A stretch of 62,293 bases of DNA from Rhodobacteraceae bacterium REDSEA-S34_B6 (GTDB lineage: Bacteria > Pseudomonadota > Alphaproteobacteria > Rhodobacterales > Rhodobacteraceae). A program made the translations under genes and the position numbers. The notes beneath the pieces are model-generated. The model saw only the letters and a program-made list of their open reading frames with translations. It had not been told where the DNA came from and made no database searches. The DNA lies in contig LUQC01000034.1 in NCBI GenBank assembly GCA_001627925.1, positions 13,681 to 75,973 of the forward strand, read 5' to 3'. Shown here in pieces: positions 35,482-44,867 of the stretch (positions within the stretch are counted from its first letter, which is position 1; the number at the start of each line of letters is the position of its first letter).

Positions 35482-35815
35482 TAATACCCTCGGGCAACGA
35501 ATGATGACCATTTTTCTTTTTTAAATGAGTATGCCATTCTATGTCAGCCATCAGTAGCTCTCTATACAAATGCGGAAAATCCTGCCCTCTGCGGGAGGGT
35601 TCCCATTTAAGGTCTGTTGAAAATTTTTCTGCTTTACAAGCAGCTAATACCAAATCTTCGTAATCCGAAAAATGCTTACTCATGGTTTCCATGAGTTGTG
35701 ACGCTTTAGAGAAATGTATGTATCCATCTGATATATCAACAGGCGCTCCTCTGGTTCGCCCATCATTTGTAAAAACTTTCCATTGATCCGGTAAGAAAAT
35801 TTTAAATACTAACAT
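35468..35815 (-). CDS. DUF952 domain protein
   Basis: A 115-residue protein of the DUF952 family: DISDGYIHFSKASQL (about 28-42), a YEDLVLAACKAEK segment and the C-terminal FPHLYREL. DUF952 proteins resemble glutathione S-transferase-unrelated small folds and have no assigned reaction. It is the first gene of a unit with pyrD and arsC, an order seen in many Rhodobacteraceae. The function is unknown; co-expression with pyrimidine synthesis is implied. Confidence 0.86.
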   Translation of the reverse strand: MLVFKIFLPDQWKVFTNDGRTRGAPVDISDGYIHFSKASQLMETMSKHFSDYEDLVLAACKAEKFSTDLKWEPSRRGQDFPHLYRELLMADIEWHTHLKKKNGHHSLPEGINEII

Positions 35816-35976
35816 AAATCGTGTGATGCCTAAATATCATTGTTTGGTCAAGGCCGATAGGGCCAAATGAGCAAAAAGTCAGACCAACTTTTGATTAACT
35901 TGTATTTTTATCTCGTTTATGCTGAGACATACAAGGAAAACAGATAGATTGTTATTAAATCCATAAGGACATAAAT

Positions 35977-36738
35977 ATGTCAGAAAAAATTGCATTTTTA
36001 GCGGCTGATACGGACAGTGCACAAGCTGCATTGCATGAGCTGACAGAAATCTATGGACAATGTGATTTCAAGGAGGCTGACTATATCGTTGCGTTGGGTG
36101 GCGATGGTTTTATGCTTCAAACTTTACATCTTTGTCAGAATTTTCGTGCCCCGGTGTATGGGATGAATCGTGGAACCGTTGGTTTTATGATGAACGCTTA
36201 TGAAACGGATGCATTGCCGTTGCGACTTTCTAATGCCGAGGAGCAAATAATTAATCCTCTTATCATGAAAGCCACACTAGTTAATGGAAAAGTTAAAACA
36301 GCACTGGCGATAAATGAAGTATCGCTTTTAAGAGCTGGGCCACAAGCTGCCAAGTTGCAAATATGGGTTGATAACCGACAGCGGATGGATGAACTAGTAT
36401 GCGATGGTGTTTTAGTTGCCACGCCAGCAGGATCAACCGCATACAATTATTCTGCTCATGGCCCCATACTCCCCATGGGCGCAGATGTTCTCGCGATGAC
36501 TGCTTTAAACGCATACAGACCGCGTAGATGGCGTGGTGCATTGTTACCAAAGACTGCAGTCGTTCGAATAGATGTACTTGATAATACTAAAAGACCCGTA
36601 ATGGCAGATGCTGACAGTATATCTTTTAAAAATGTCAAAAAAGTTGAAATTAGTTCAGAGACTAAGATCCAGCATAGAATTCTTTTTAATGAAGGCCATG
36701 GGCTAGATGAGCGATTAATTCAAGAACAATTTGTTTAA
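35977..36738 (+). CDS. nadK: NAD kinase
   Basis: A 253-residue cytoplasmic enzyme that phosphorylates NAD to NADP. GGDGFML (41-47) is the phosphate-binding GGDG motif. NRGTVGFMMN (about 64-73), the NE-S segment INEVSLLRAG and TPAGSTAYNYSAHGPI (about 149-164) complete the active site. It is short like other alphaproteobacterial forms. AAGGA lies before the start. It converges on the amidase gene with a four-base overlap. Confidence 0.95.
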   Translation: MSEKIAFLAADTDSAQAALHELTEIYGQCDFKEADYIVALGGDGFMLQTLHLCQNFRAPVYGMNRGTVGFMMNAYETDALPLRLSNAEEQIINPLIMKATLVNGKVKTALAINEVSLLRAGPQAAKLQIWVDNRQRMDELVCDGVLVATPAGSTAYNYSAHGPILPMGADVLAMTALNAYRPRRWRGALLPKTAVVRIDVLDNTKRPVMADADSISFKNVKKVEISSETKIQHRILFNEGHGLDERLIQEQFV

Positions 36739-38177
36739 TTCAACCAACCTAATTTCTCCCATAGCTTTTCACAAAGAGTACCGCAGCATTCCTCAATCGC
36801 GATCAAAGCTGCAACAACGGTATCTTCGCGCCAACGTTTTCCAATGATTTGAATTCCAATTGGGACAGGGCCTGCCGTAGTATTGGCAATATGTGTTGGC
36901 ACAATACCTGCTGGATGACCAATAAAATTCATTGAATATGACCAGAGTGCTGCACCTAGAACTTCAGTTACACCTGCCTTTCCCTCAGAATCGCGATCTG
37001 GATAAAAAAAGCTAGTTGGTAATAAATTCGAAATAATTAGCGGATACTCATCCATGAACAGTGACCATTCCCGAGCATAATGAGTTCGGTTTGCCATCGC
37101 TGTTAAAAGCTTTTTGCCGTCATAAGGTTCAAATTGGCGAAAATATTCATCAAAAATCATTTGTATTTTTTCAGAACCATTTCTGCGTATGTCTTCTCCT
37201 AAAAGAGCTTGTACTTCTCCCAATAGTGCACTGTACCCGGTTTTTGCAGTCTCTTCTAAGAGTGGTGGAGTAACCTCGTGTATCTCGAACCCAACATTGC
37301 TCAACGCATCAGCGGCTATTTTTAAACCCTTGACGATTTCCGGATCTGTATCGAAGCCTGGTGTTTCAAAACAAAGAGCTACTTTCCGCGAATTTTCTGA
37401 TAAATGAGAAGTATCCCATGGCATTGGTACATGAAATGGGTCCCTAAGATCTGATTGAATTATTTCTGGCATGGCTAATTGAAGATCATAGGCACTTCTT
37501 GTAATTAAACCTTGTACTGACATCGATTGGGCAAGAATTCCCCGCTCACTGGTTTGACTTGAGTTCCACGCTGGCACCCTTCCTAAGCCAGGTTTTAGAG
37601 TCACTGCGCCAGTTGCCACAGATGGAAAGCGAAGTGAACCTCCGATATCATTTCCATGAGCCAAAGTACACATTCCAGCCATCACGGCAGAACTTGCGCC
37701 ACCAGAAGAGCCACCTGGGGACAAATGCTTGCCCCATGGATTATTAGTCCGTCCGTATAAAGGATTTTCTGTATCAGCTCTGAAAGAAAATTCTGGAGTA
37801 TTAGTTCTACCAACAAAAACCGCTCCTGCATCCATGAGATGATCAACAATTGGAGCATTGGTCTTAGCTATTAGATTTTTTAATGCTGTTACACCGTTGC
37901 TTGTGGCGTATCCCTTCTGGTCCACATTTATTTTAACACTTACCGGAATACCAAATAGTCGTCCTTTTGGTTTGCCTGCAGCTACTGCGCTATCAAGGCT
38001 TTCTGCGCGTTCGATAGCATCATCGGACATATCATCTACAATAGCATTCAGTTGAGGGTTTACTTTTTTTATCTGCTCAATACATGCAACGGTTATATCA
38101 GTAGCACTTAATTCGTTATTTCTTGTTTTTTTAAAAAGCTCACGGGCATTAAGAGCCCAAACAGGTTTATTCAACAT
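36735..38177 (-). CDS. Amidase (amidase signature family)
   Basis: A 480-residue hydrolase. The Ser-Ser-Lys triad is visible: Lys82 (PVSVKINVD), Ser157 within the GGSSGG motif (155-160) and Ser181 in GNDIGGSLRFP (175-185). The rest of the fold, including GIPTHIANTTAGPVPIGIQ-type substrate loops near the C-terminus, is complete. No gatB or gatC is adjacent and the length is typical of stand-alone amidases, so GatA is unlikely. It hydrolyses an unknown amide. It is transcribed away from the DUF3572 gene. Confidence 0.9.
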   Translation of the reverse strand: MLNKPVWALNARELFKKTRNNELSATDITVACIEQIKKVNPQLNAIVDDMSDDAIERAESLDSAVAAGKPKGRLFGIPVSVKINVDQKGYATSNGVTALKNLIAKTNAPIVDHLMDAGAVFVGRTNTPEFSFRADTENPLYGRTNNPWGKHLSPGGSSGGASSAVMAGMCTLAHGNDIGGSLRFPSVATGAVTLKPGLGRVPAWNSSQTSERGILAQSMSVQGLITRSAYDLQLAMPEIIQSDLRDPFHVPMPWDTSHLSENSRKVALCFETPGFDTDPEIVKGLKIAADALSNVGFEIHEVTPPLLEETAKTGYSALLGEVQALLGEDIRRNGSEKIQMIFDEYFRQFEPYDGKKLLTAMANRTHYAREWSLFMDEYPLIISNLLPTSFFYPDRDSEGKAGVTEVLGAALWSYSMNFIGHPAGIVPTHIANTTAGPVPIGIQIIGKRWREDTVVAALIAIEECCGTLCEKLWEKLGWLN

Positions 38178-38471
38178 GTCCTACACCTTAATTTATTTAG
38201 AGCGTAACCAATAGCTGTCGAAGATCAATTAGATTTTACTGTAAGTGAGAAGCCTCTGGATCGTTTTCCAGCTATTATATACTTTTTTATAGCTCATGGG
38301 CTTTCCCTTAAATGCAAATAAGCACCTGTGGAGAATGCTTCAATTTCTGTTTTCTGCAAGGGGCATTGAGAAGATATTGAATTACCTGTTGTATATCACC
38401 TGATGATAGCTATGAATATATCTAATAGCGTTTTGGAACAGCTGGCTGACAGTCTGCTTTAAATATAAATT
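38178..38471. other. Intergenic region between divergent amidase and DUF3572 genes
   Basis: The 294-base gap must hold two divergent promoters. I see no RNA gene, repeat, operator palindrome or further ORF in it. Confidence 0.4.
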
Positions 38472-38750
38472 ATGACAATAGAAGAAGCAGAAATTTATGC
38501 ATTAAAAGCCACAGACTGGCTTATTTCAAACCAAGATCTTGTGGAAGCTTTTATGGCATCGACTGGAGTATCTGCAATTACTATTAAGAGCGAATTCCAT
38601 GATGGGATATTTTTGGCAGCTGTTTTAGATTTTCTGTTGCTTGATGACAATTGGGTTATTGCAGCCTGTCAAGCTATGGAGCTAGAGCCTGAAGCGATGT
38701 CCGCTGTTAGGCAACTTTTGCCGGGCGGTGAAAAAGTAAATTGGACCTAA
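38472..38750 (+). CDS. DUF3572 family protein
   Basis: A 92-residue helical protein matching DUF3572 of alphaproteobacteria: the [10 protein letters not shown] start, [17 protein letters not shown] (about 16-32), [13 protein letters not shown] and the C-terminal [22 protein letters not shown]. No function is known. In Rhodobacteraceae the family often neighbours response regulator or HAD genes. Its end overlaps the HAD gene by ten bases if the TTG start of that gene is used. Confidence 0.82.
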   Translation: MTIEEAEIYALKATDWLISNQDLVEAFMASTGVSAITIKSEFHDGIFLAAVLDFLLLDDNWVIAACQAMELEPEAMSAVRQLLPGGEKVNWT

Positions 38751-39442
38751 GTCGTATGCATTTTGATGGTATTTTGTTTGATAAAGATGGAACTCTTTTT
38801 GATTTCCATAAGACATGGAGTAACTGGACATCAGATGCAATCGAATATCTTTGTGGAGATAATTCAGCAAAGAAAAAGTTAGTTGCAAAAGCACTAGGGT
38901 ACGATCAGAAAAATCAGTCCTTTTTAAAGTCAAGTTTGTTAATTGCGGGAACAGCTGAACAGGCAGCAGAAAAAATTGCACCATTTATAAATGATATGAG
39001 CCAACATGAAATTGAGAGTTTTTTGTTAAATTCTGCAAAAAAGGTGAAACTTATTGAGGTAATTCCATTAGAGAAATTTCTTAAAAATTTAACCTTGAAG
39101 GGTTTGAAAATAGGTCTTGTAACAAATGATTTTGAGGCTGTGGCACATTCCCATCTAAAGACTGCTGGAGTTCACAAATACTTTGACTTTATTGCGGGAT
39201 ATGACAGCGGTTTTGGAATCAAGCCAGAGCCCGGGCCTCTATTAAAATTTTCTGAGCTTTTCTCGATTGCACCGCACAGCGTGGCCATGGTGGGGGACAG
39301 TACTCATGATTTGTTCGCCGCTGAAAAAGCGGGTATGTATAAAATTGGTGTTCTTACTGGCTTAGCTTCACATTCTGATCTGGCTCCTTATGCCGATTGT
39401 GTGCTTGATAATATAGGAAAGATAGAAACGCTCTTAACTTAA
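38741..39442 (+). CDS. HAD-family hydrolase (phosphoglycolate phosphatase-like)
   Basis: A 233-residue haloacid dehalogenase-type phosphatase. The nucleophile motif is FDKDGTLFD (13-21, Asp14 and Asp16). The Thr of motif II is in LVTNDFEA, motif III has Lys in GIKPEPGP and motif IV is [11 protein letters not shown]. The cap is the small helical type seen in Gph. Start TTG 38741 overlaps the DUF3572 end; ATG 38756 is an alternative. The gene is probably co-transcribed with DUF3572. The substrate is unknown. Confidence 0.88.
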   Translation: MDLSRMHFDGILFDKDGTLFDFHKTWSNWTSDAIEYLCGDNSAKKKLVAKALGYDQKNQSFLKSSLLIAGTAEQAAEKIAPFINDMSQHEIESFLLNSAKKVKLIEVIPLEKFLKNLTLKGLKIGLVTNDFEAVAHSHLKTAGVHKYFDFIAGYDSGFGIKPEPGPLLKFSELFSIAPHSVAMVGDSTHDLFAAEKAGMYKIGVLTGLASHSDLAPYADCVLDNIGKIETLLT

Positions 39443-39533
39443 TTATGTTTAATGCGACTCAGATTGTCGCAAAAGAACAGGAAATTAGTCGTACAGCTCG
39501 GTGTCTTAGAAATAAGAAAACGAGAGCGAGCAT

Positions 39534-41093
39534 ATGACTGTAACCAAATCCAGACGAAAACGGGGTGGTGGGCGAGCTGGCAATGCTGGTAGAAGGGGTG
39601 GTTCATCTATTCTTCAGCCACCCTGGCACCTTACTGCAAATATAGATAAGCCGACCGAGCCATTGAATGAGGAGGGCGTGACAGCAATCCATCTTGGTGC
39701 AATGGAAATACTAGAAGAAATTGGACTTGAAATACTTAATCAAGAAGCTAGAGATCTCTTAAAAAAAGCTGACTGCCTCGTTTCAGGAGAAAATGTTAAA
39801 TTTGATCGCGAATTTATAATGGAGATGATAAATAAAGCGCCTTCAAATTTTGATATTACACCACGAAATCCAGAAAAAAAAATTACTGTGGGTGGGAATA
39901 AAATATTATTTGGGAATGTTTCCTCTCCACCAAATTACTGGGATACAAAAATCTGTCGAAAAGTGCCTGGCACGAGGGAGACCTGTAAAAATTTACTTAA
40001 GCTTAGCCAATATTTCAATTGCATTCACTTTGTTGGAGGCTACCCAGTCGAACCAGTGGATCTTCATCCCAGCACACGCCATCTTGATGTTCTTTATGAC
40101 AAATTAACTGTCACTGACAAAGCACCCCATGCCTACAGCTTAGGAAAAGAGCGGGTAGAAGATGTTATTGAAATGGTGCGAATTGCTGGTGGATGGACAG
40201 ATGAAGAGTTCGATAGCAGTCCAAAAATGTATACAAACATTAATTCAACGTCTCCGCTGAAGCATGATCAGCCTATGCTTGATGGATGGATGAGATTGGC
40301 CAGACGAAATCAAGGTTTGATAGTAACACCATTTACCCTAGCTGGAGCGATGGCGCCAGTTACAATGGCAGGTGCAGTTGCGCAATCGATTGCTGAGGGT
40401 CTAAGTGCCATAGCACTCGCCCAGTACATAAATCCTGGTGTTGGATGTGCTATAGGAACTTTTACTTCTAATGTTGATATGAAATCTGGCGCTCCGGCAT
40501 TTGGGACACCTGAATACATTCGGGCAACTCAAATGACAGGTCAATTAGCTCGTTTCTACGGTCTCCCATTGAGGTCGTCTGGAGTATGCGCAGCAAACGT
40601 ACCTGATGGTCAATCTATTTGGGAAACGTCTAACAGCTTATGGGCTGCCGTACAATCAGGGTCAAATATTATATATCATGCTGCTGGATGGTTGGAAGGA
40701 GGTCTTATTGCAAGTCCAGAAAAATTTATCATGGATTGTGAAATTATACAGCAAATCCAGAGGTATATGGACCCAAAAATACATGCCACGGATGCCGATA
40801 GTATCGCAATTTCAGCTATAAAAGAAGTTGGCAGTACTGGACATTTTTTTGGTGTGGAGCATACACAAAGGCGTTACGAAAGTGCTTTTTATCAGCCCTT
40901 TTTATCTGATTGGAAAAATTATGAAGCATGGGAGGCTTCAGGTGCAGTATGGACACCTGAACGTGCATATAAGCTATACGAACAAATTCTTCATGAATTT
41001 GCAGAACCATTGATCGATCAAGGAATAAAAGAAGAATTGAAGGAATTTGTAGATCGTCGAAAAGTAGAGGGCGGTGCCCCAACGGATTTCTGA
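39534..41093 (+). CDS. MttB-like (COG5598) methyltransferase without pyrrolysine
   Basis: A 519-residue TIM-barrel protein of the trimethylamine methyltransferase superfamily. The frame is continuous, with no in-frame amber codon, so it belongs to the non-pyrrolysine branch that includes the glycine betaine:corrinoid methyltransferase MtgB. The N-terminus is basic and Gly-rich (residues 4-24) as in other Rhodobacteraceae copies. GAMAPVTMAGAVAQSIAEGL (about 265-284) is a family signature. No corrinoid protein or corrinoid:folate methyltransferase is adjacent. The substrate is probably a quaternary or tertiary amine. Confidence 0.88.
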   Translation: MTVTKSRRKRGGGRAGNAGRRGGSSILQPPWHLTANIDKPTEPLNEEGVTAIHLGAMEILEEIGLEILNQEARDLLKKADCLVSGENVKFDREFIMEMINKAPSNFDITPRNPEKKITVGGNKILFGNVSSPPNYWDTKICRKVPGTRETCKNLLKLSQYFNCIHFVGGYPVEPVDLHPSTRHLDVLYDKLTVTDKAPHAYSLGKERVEDVIEMVRIAGGWTDEEFDSSPKMYTNINSTSPLKHDQPMLDGWMRLARRNQGLIVTPFTLAGAMAPVTMAGAVAQSIAEGLSAIALAQYINPGVGCAIGTFTSNVDMKSGAPAFGTPEYIRATQMTGQLARFYGLPLRSSGVCAANVPDGQSIWETSNSLWAAVQSGSNIIYHAAGWLEGGLIASPEKFIMDCEIIQQIQRYMDPKIHATDADSIAISAIKEVGSTGHFFGVEHTQRRYESAFYQPFLSDWKNYEAWEASGAVWTPERAYKLYEQILHEFAEPLIDQGIKEELKEFVDRRKVEGGAPTDF

Positions 41094-41179
41094 TCTTTGT
41101 CCAAATATTTTTGAATTTTAGAATTCTTTTTCTGGTGTTTAAGTTAGAAACTAGCTAGTACCCTCACTGACATAACAAA

Positions 41180-41872
41180 ATGGGCCTCATTATCATGGGA
41201 CAAGATGTAAAACTCGCACCATCTATACTTGCTGCGGACTTTGCGGATTTTGGAAGAGAAATCCAGGCTGTTGAGGGACAAGGAGCTGATTGGATTCATG
41301 TAGATGTAATGGATGGGCACTTTGTTCCCAATTTAACATTTGGTCCAGCTTTATGCAAAGCTATCCGCCCCCATGTAAAGACTGTGATGGATGTACATCT
41401 AATGATTAGTCCAGTTGAACCGCATATAGCTGCATACGCAGAAGCAGGCGCGGATATTATTACAGCTCACTACGAAGCTACACATCACCCACATCGTACG
41501 ATACAGGCAATTCGTGCTGCTGGTTGCAAAGCCGGGATAGCTTTGAATCCCAGCACACCTGCAGAAAGCGTAGAATATCTTTTGGACTCCGTTGACCTAA
41601 TTTGCGTAATGACTGTCAATCCAGGATTTGGCGGCCAAAGTTTCATTAATTCTCAATTGCAAAAAATAAGGAAGTTGAAATCAATGATTGGTTCACGGCA
41701 AATTTTTTTAGAAATTGACGGTGGAATTGATACTGAAACTGCAGCAAGTGTAGTAGAGGCAGGTGCAAATGTTTTGGTTGCAGGTTCGGCAGTATTTAAG
41801 GGTGGTTCAGTCGATAAACCACTTGTATACGGCGAAAATATATCAGCTATCCGGAACACATTTAAAAACTAA
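41180..41872 (+). CDS. rpe: Ribulose-phosphate 3-epimerase
   Basis: A 230-residue TIM-barrel epimerase interconverting ribulose-5-phosphate and xylulose-5-phosphate. [13 protein letters not shown] (about 13-25), [17 protein letters not shown] (about 39-55) with metal-binding Asp and His, [12 protein letters not shown] (about 143-154) and EIDGGI (about 181-186) are complete. The start is 41180 or the in-frame ATG 41195, with no strong ribosome-binding site for either. It may serve the pentose phosphate pathway only; no other pathway gene is beside it. Confidence 0.95.
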   Translation: MGLIIMGQDVKLAPSILAADFADFGREIQAVEGQGADWIHVDVMDGHFVPNLTFGPALCKAIRPHVKTVMDVHLMISPVEPHIAAYAEAGADIITAHYEATHHPHRTIQAIRAAGCKAGIALNPSTPAESVEYLLDSVDLICVMTVNPGFGGQSFINSQLQKIRKLKSMIGSRQIFLEIDGGIDTETAASVVEAGANVLVAGSAVFKGGSVDKPLVYGENISAIRNTFKN

Positions 41873-42015
41873 AGTTCGTTGCAATTGTTAAAAATTCCAC
41901 TGGTTAACAGATATGAAAAATTTGACAGCCGGTTTGCCTCCAAACTAAGACAATGTGGGGTTGAAATTGTAAAGAGCAGTACAAAAAGTGGATTTTCCGA
42001 CTTGGATCTTTTTAA

Positions 42016-42090
42016 TGGCAGCCCGTACGAGAATCGAACTCGTCTTTCCAGGTTGAAAACCTGGCGTCCTAACCGATAGACGAACGGGCC
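42016..42090 (-). tRNA. tRNA-Glu (anticodon UUC)
   Basis: The minus strand folds into a full cloverleaf of 75 bases including an encoded CCA. The acceptor stem GGCCCGT pairs with ACGGGCT (first pair G-U), with discriminator G. The anticodon arm CCAGG-TTTTCAA-CCTGG exposes TTC. The T arm is ACGAG-TTCGATT-CTCGT. The D arm has the GGTTAGG loop of glutamate tRNAs. Confidence 0.96.
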
Positions 42091-42185
42091 GCTCTGCCTG
42101 TGATTGTTGTATTTATGTAAACCATTAAAGCTGTGCAAGTAGAAAATGCATGAACATATTTTTTTTTACGTTCTTGCTCCTGTAT

Positions 42186-42413
42186 CTACAACTCTTCCGG
42201 CCAGGCTGCATCCTCTATAATGAGTTGAGGAGATTTTCTGCCTTGCCAATGATTAACGTCTAATTTCCCAAGCAAGTGTGCTTTTTTACCACAATGTTCT
42301 GTTAAAGCTTGCCCTAAATTTCCTTCAAAAGCCCTGAAACATATCGCATCCATTGTTTTGCCACTATCATCTGAAAAACGAACTTTTAGGTGATTTTCAA
42401 CCGAAAGGGCCAC
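42186..42413 (-). CDS. recJ: RecJ C-terminal fragment, frameshifted
   Basis: A 75-codon frame beginning at GTG with the end of RecJ: ENHLKVRFSDDSG, MDAICFRAFEG, then HLLGKLDVNHWQGRKSPQL, the C-terminal OB-like region. It overlaps the end of the main recJ frame in another phase. Homology begins at about codon 6, so the first five residues are a read-through of the junction. It cannot be an independent gene. Confidence 0.85.
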   Translation of the reverse strand: MALSVENHLKVRFSDDSGKTMDAICFRAFEGNLGQALTEHCGKKAHLLGKLDVNHWQGRKSPQLIIEDAAWPEEL

Positions 42414-43872
42414 AATTTTCTAATTCATCAATAAGACCAATGTTTACTCCACCAATAAAAAGGACTCCATCCACCAAAACTTTCTGGGCTTCTGGATCCA
42501 TAAACTCTTCTTTTTTAGCAAGTTCGCACAATCTATTCATTGCTGGGTATAGTTGCTCTTTCGTTAGGCTTAAGCCTGCCGCCATTTTGTGCCCGCCACC
42601 CTTTTGTATCAGCCCTTCACGCTGTAGGCGTTGAATTGCGAAACCTAAATCAAAACCTGGAACAGATCTGCCGGATCCTTTACCTTGATCGCCATCAAAA
42701 CCAAGTACAAGTGCAGGCATATTAAATTTATCTTTTAGCCTTGATGCGACAATTCCAATAACTCCCGGGTTCCACCCGTCCCCGGCTGCCCAAGTGATTG
42801 ATTCTTCAGACTGGTTTCTATCGATTTGTGCTAGTGCTTCTTCTCGGACGATATTCTCTATCTCCTTCCTTTTAATATTAAACTCCTCTATTTGTTCACA
42901 AAGTTCATTTGCCTCTGGAACGGACGTCGAGCACAAAAGCCTGAGTGCTAAATCTGCTGGACCTATTCTTCCAGGTGCATTTAATTTAGGGCCTAATAGA
43001 TATCCTAAATGATACGAGGTAGGACTTGAGTTCAGGGCTGACTTGTCCATAAGAACTTTTAAACCTAATCGCTGTCTTTTCGATAAAATTTTTAGACCTT
43101 GAAGAACGAAAGCTCTATTAGCGCCCACTAAAGGTGCGACATCCGCAACTGTCCCCAAGGCAACTAAATCTAAGTAATCCATTAGATTGGGTGAAGATTT
43201 GCCACTATTCTTCAATTTACGGCCGCATTCCACCAAAGATAAAAATACTACTCCCGCAGCGCATAAATATGATAAATTGCCACTTTCAACTTGTCTGTTT
43301 GGATTTACAATAGTGTGACACTTGGGATCCACTTCGGAGCCTAAGTGATGATCTAAAATAAGAACATCACATTCTTCGTTTACGGCCTCGAAAGCCTCAT
43401 GACCCATGGTCCCACAATCAACACAAATGATTAGGTCATGTTTAGAAGACAGTACTTTCATAGCCTGTTCATTAGGCCCATAACCCTCCTTTATCCTATC
43501 GGGCACATAAATATCTGGTTCTAAATTGAAAAACCGATACCAAGAAACAAGCATTGCTCCAGCAGTCGCCCCATCAACATCATAATCAGCAAAAATTACG
43601 ATTCTTTCCCTATGGTCGAGAGCACGTATCAGCCGCTCAGCGGCTTTCGATACATCAAGTAATTGTTTTGGATCTGGTAGTAAGTTTTTGATAAGAGGGT
43701 TTAAATACGTATCCACGCTTTCGGGAGAGATTGCTAATCTTGCCAAAACACTGGCTACAGGTGGCTTTTGTCCGGTAATTTGTGATATGGCTTCTGCACG
43801 CCTATGTTGCTCATCATTAGGCCCAATCCATTTTCTTCCCGTAATTGACTTATGGACACCTAAAAATGCCAT
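42397..43872 (-). CDS. recJ: Single-stranded-DNA exonuclease RecJ, truncated by frameshift
   Basis: A 491-codon frame with the DHH and DHHA1 parts of RecJ, the 5'-3' ssDNA exonuclease of recombination and mismatch repair. IFADYDVDGATAGAML (about 93-108) is the DHH-type motif I, ICVDCG and LDHHLG follow, and DGWNPGVIGIVASRLK with GKGSGRSV and KGGGHKMAAG make up the DHHA1 domain. Translation stops right after LENCGPFG, where relatives continue with about 22 residues before a motif that here appears in another frame. The last 70-odd residues are thus detached. It lies downstream of glpX, as usual in the family. Confidence 0.9.
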   Translation of the reverse strand: MAFLGVHKSITGRKWIGPNDEQHRRAEAISQITGQKPPVASVLARLAISPESVDTYLNPLIKNLLPDPKQLLDVSKAAERLIRALDHRERIVIFADYDVDGATAGAMLVSWYRFFNLEPDIYVPDRIKEGYGPNEQAMKVLSSKHDLIICVDCGTMGHEAFEAVNEECDVLILDHHLGSEVDPKCHTIVNPNRQVESGNLSYLCAAGVVFLSLVECGRKLKNSGKSSPNLMDYLDLVALGTVADVAPLVGANRAFVLQGLKILSKRQRLGLKVLMDKSALNSSPTSYHLGYLLGPKLNAPGRIGPADLALRLLCSTSVPEANELCEQIEEFNIKRKEIENIVREEALAQIDRNQSEESITWAAGDGWNPGVIGIVASRLKDKFNMPALVLGFDGDQGKGSGRSVPGFDLGFAIQRLQREGLIQKGGGHKMAAGLSLTKEQLYPAMNRLCELAKKEEFMDPEAQKVLVDGVLFIGGVNIGLIDELENCGPFG

Positions 43873-43881
43873 AATGAAACC

Positions 43882-44850
43882 TTATTTTTTTGGCACGCGA
43901 TAAATCATCCGCCTTACTGAGCCAGTTTTTGATCGCATCAAAATTGTCTCGGCAGTAATATGAGTTATTTCACGTTTTATACCTTCCAAGAGTGAACCGC
44001 TAGTAACTCCAGTCGCAGCGAAAATAACATGTTGTGTAACCATATCATCTCTTGAATAAATTTGGGACAGATTATTTATTCCCGCTTTTTCTGCACGGAA
44101 CTTCTCATCGTCGTTTCTAAATATTAGTTTGCCGTGGATTTGCCCACCCATACATTTAAGAGCCGCTGCAGCAAGGACTCCTTCGGGGGCTCCGCCCACC
44201 CCCATATACATATCGATGCCAGTTACTTCAGATTCAGCACAATGCATAACCCCAGCTACGTCTCCATCTGAAATTAAGCGAATTGCTGCCCCAGTGGATC
44301 TCACTTGTTCTATCATCTCCTGATGTCTTGGGCGCTCCAGAATACAAACTGTTATATCACTCGGATCGCAATTTTTTGCCTCCGCCAATACCTGAACTCT
44401 TTCATAAGGTGACATATCAAGAGATAATAAATCTGGCGAAAAACCGGGGCCGATTGCCAGCTTTTCCATGTAAACATCGGGGGCATGCAGCATTGAATCC
44501 TTAGGGCCCATTGCAATTACTGTCAAAGCGTTGGGCATATCTTTAGCTGTTAATGTAGTTCCTTCTAAAGGATCTAGAGCAATGTCAACGCCTGGGCCAT
44601 TACCAGTACCAACTTCTTCACCGATATAAAGCATAGGCGCTTCATCACGCTCACCCTCGCCGATAACAACTGTTCCGGATATATCAAGTAAATTTAATTG
44701 CTCTCTCATCGCATTAACGGCGGCTTCGTCTGCTGCTTTTTCGTCACCACGTCCAATAAGCGAGACGGATGCGATCGCTGCAGCTTCTGAGACCCTTGCT
44801 AATCCAAGGGAAAGCATACGGTCATCAAATTCAATCTTTGGGTTATTCAT
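43882..44850 (-). CDS. glpX: Class II fructose-1,6-bisphosphatase
   Basis: A 322-residue metal-dependent phosphatase of gluconeogenesis and the pentose cycle. GEGERDEAPM (about 63-72), DIALDPLEGTTL (about 89-100) and GVGGAPEGVLAAAALKCMGG (about 217-236) are GlpX signatures containing the metal-binding acidic residues. Some homologues also act on sedoheptulose bisphosphate. It lies 17 bases after hom and nine before recJ, an order common in alphaproteobacteria. It is complete. Confidence 0.95.
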   Translation of the reverse strand: MNNPKIEFDDRMLSLGLARVSEAAAIASVSLIGRGDEKAADEAAVNAMREQLNLLDISGTVVIGEGERDEAPMLYIGEEVGTGNGPGVDIALDPLEGTTLTAKDMPNALTVIAMGPKDSMLHAPDVYMEKLAIGPGFSPDLLSLDMSPYERVQVLAEAKNCDPSDITVCILERPRHQEMIEQVRSTGAAIRLISDGDVAGVMHCAESEVTGIDMYMGVGGAPEGVLAAAALKCMGGQIHGKLIFRNDDEKFRAEKAGINNLSQIYSRDDMVTQHVIFAATGVTSGSLLEGIKREITHITAETILMRSKTGSVRRMIYRVPKK

Positions 44851-44867
44851 ATCAAAGTTCTCTGGCT

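Noticed and set aside
36735-38177. GatA subunit of Glu-tRNA(Gln) amidotransferase
   Set aside because: No gatB or gatC adjacent and the sequence around the catalytic region fits stand-alone amidases better.
39534-41093. Pyrrolysine-containing trimethylamine methyltransferase
   Set aside because: The frame is continuous without an in-frame amber codon.
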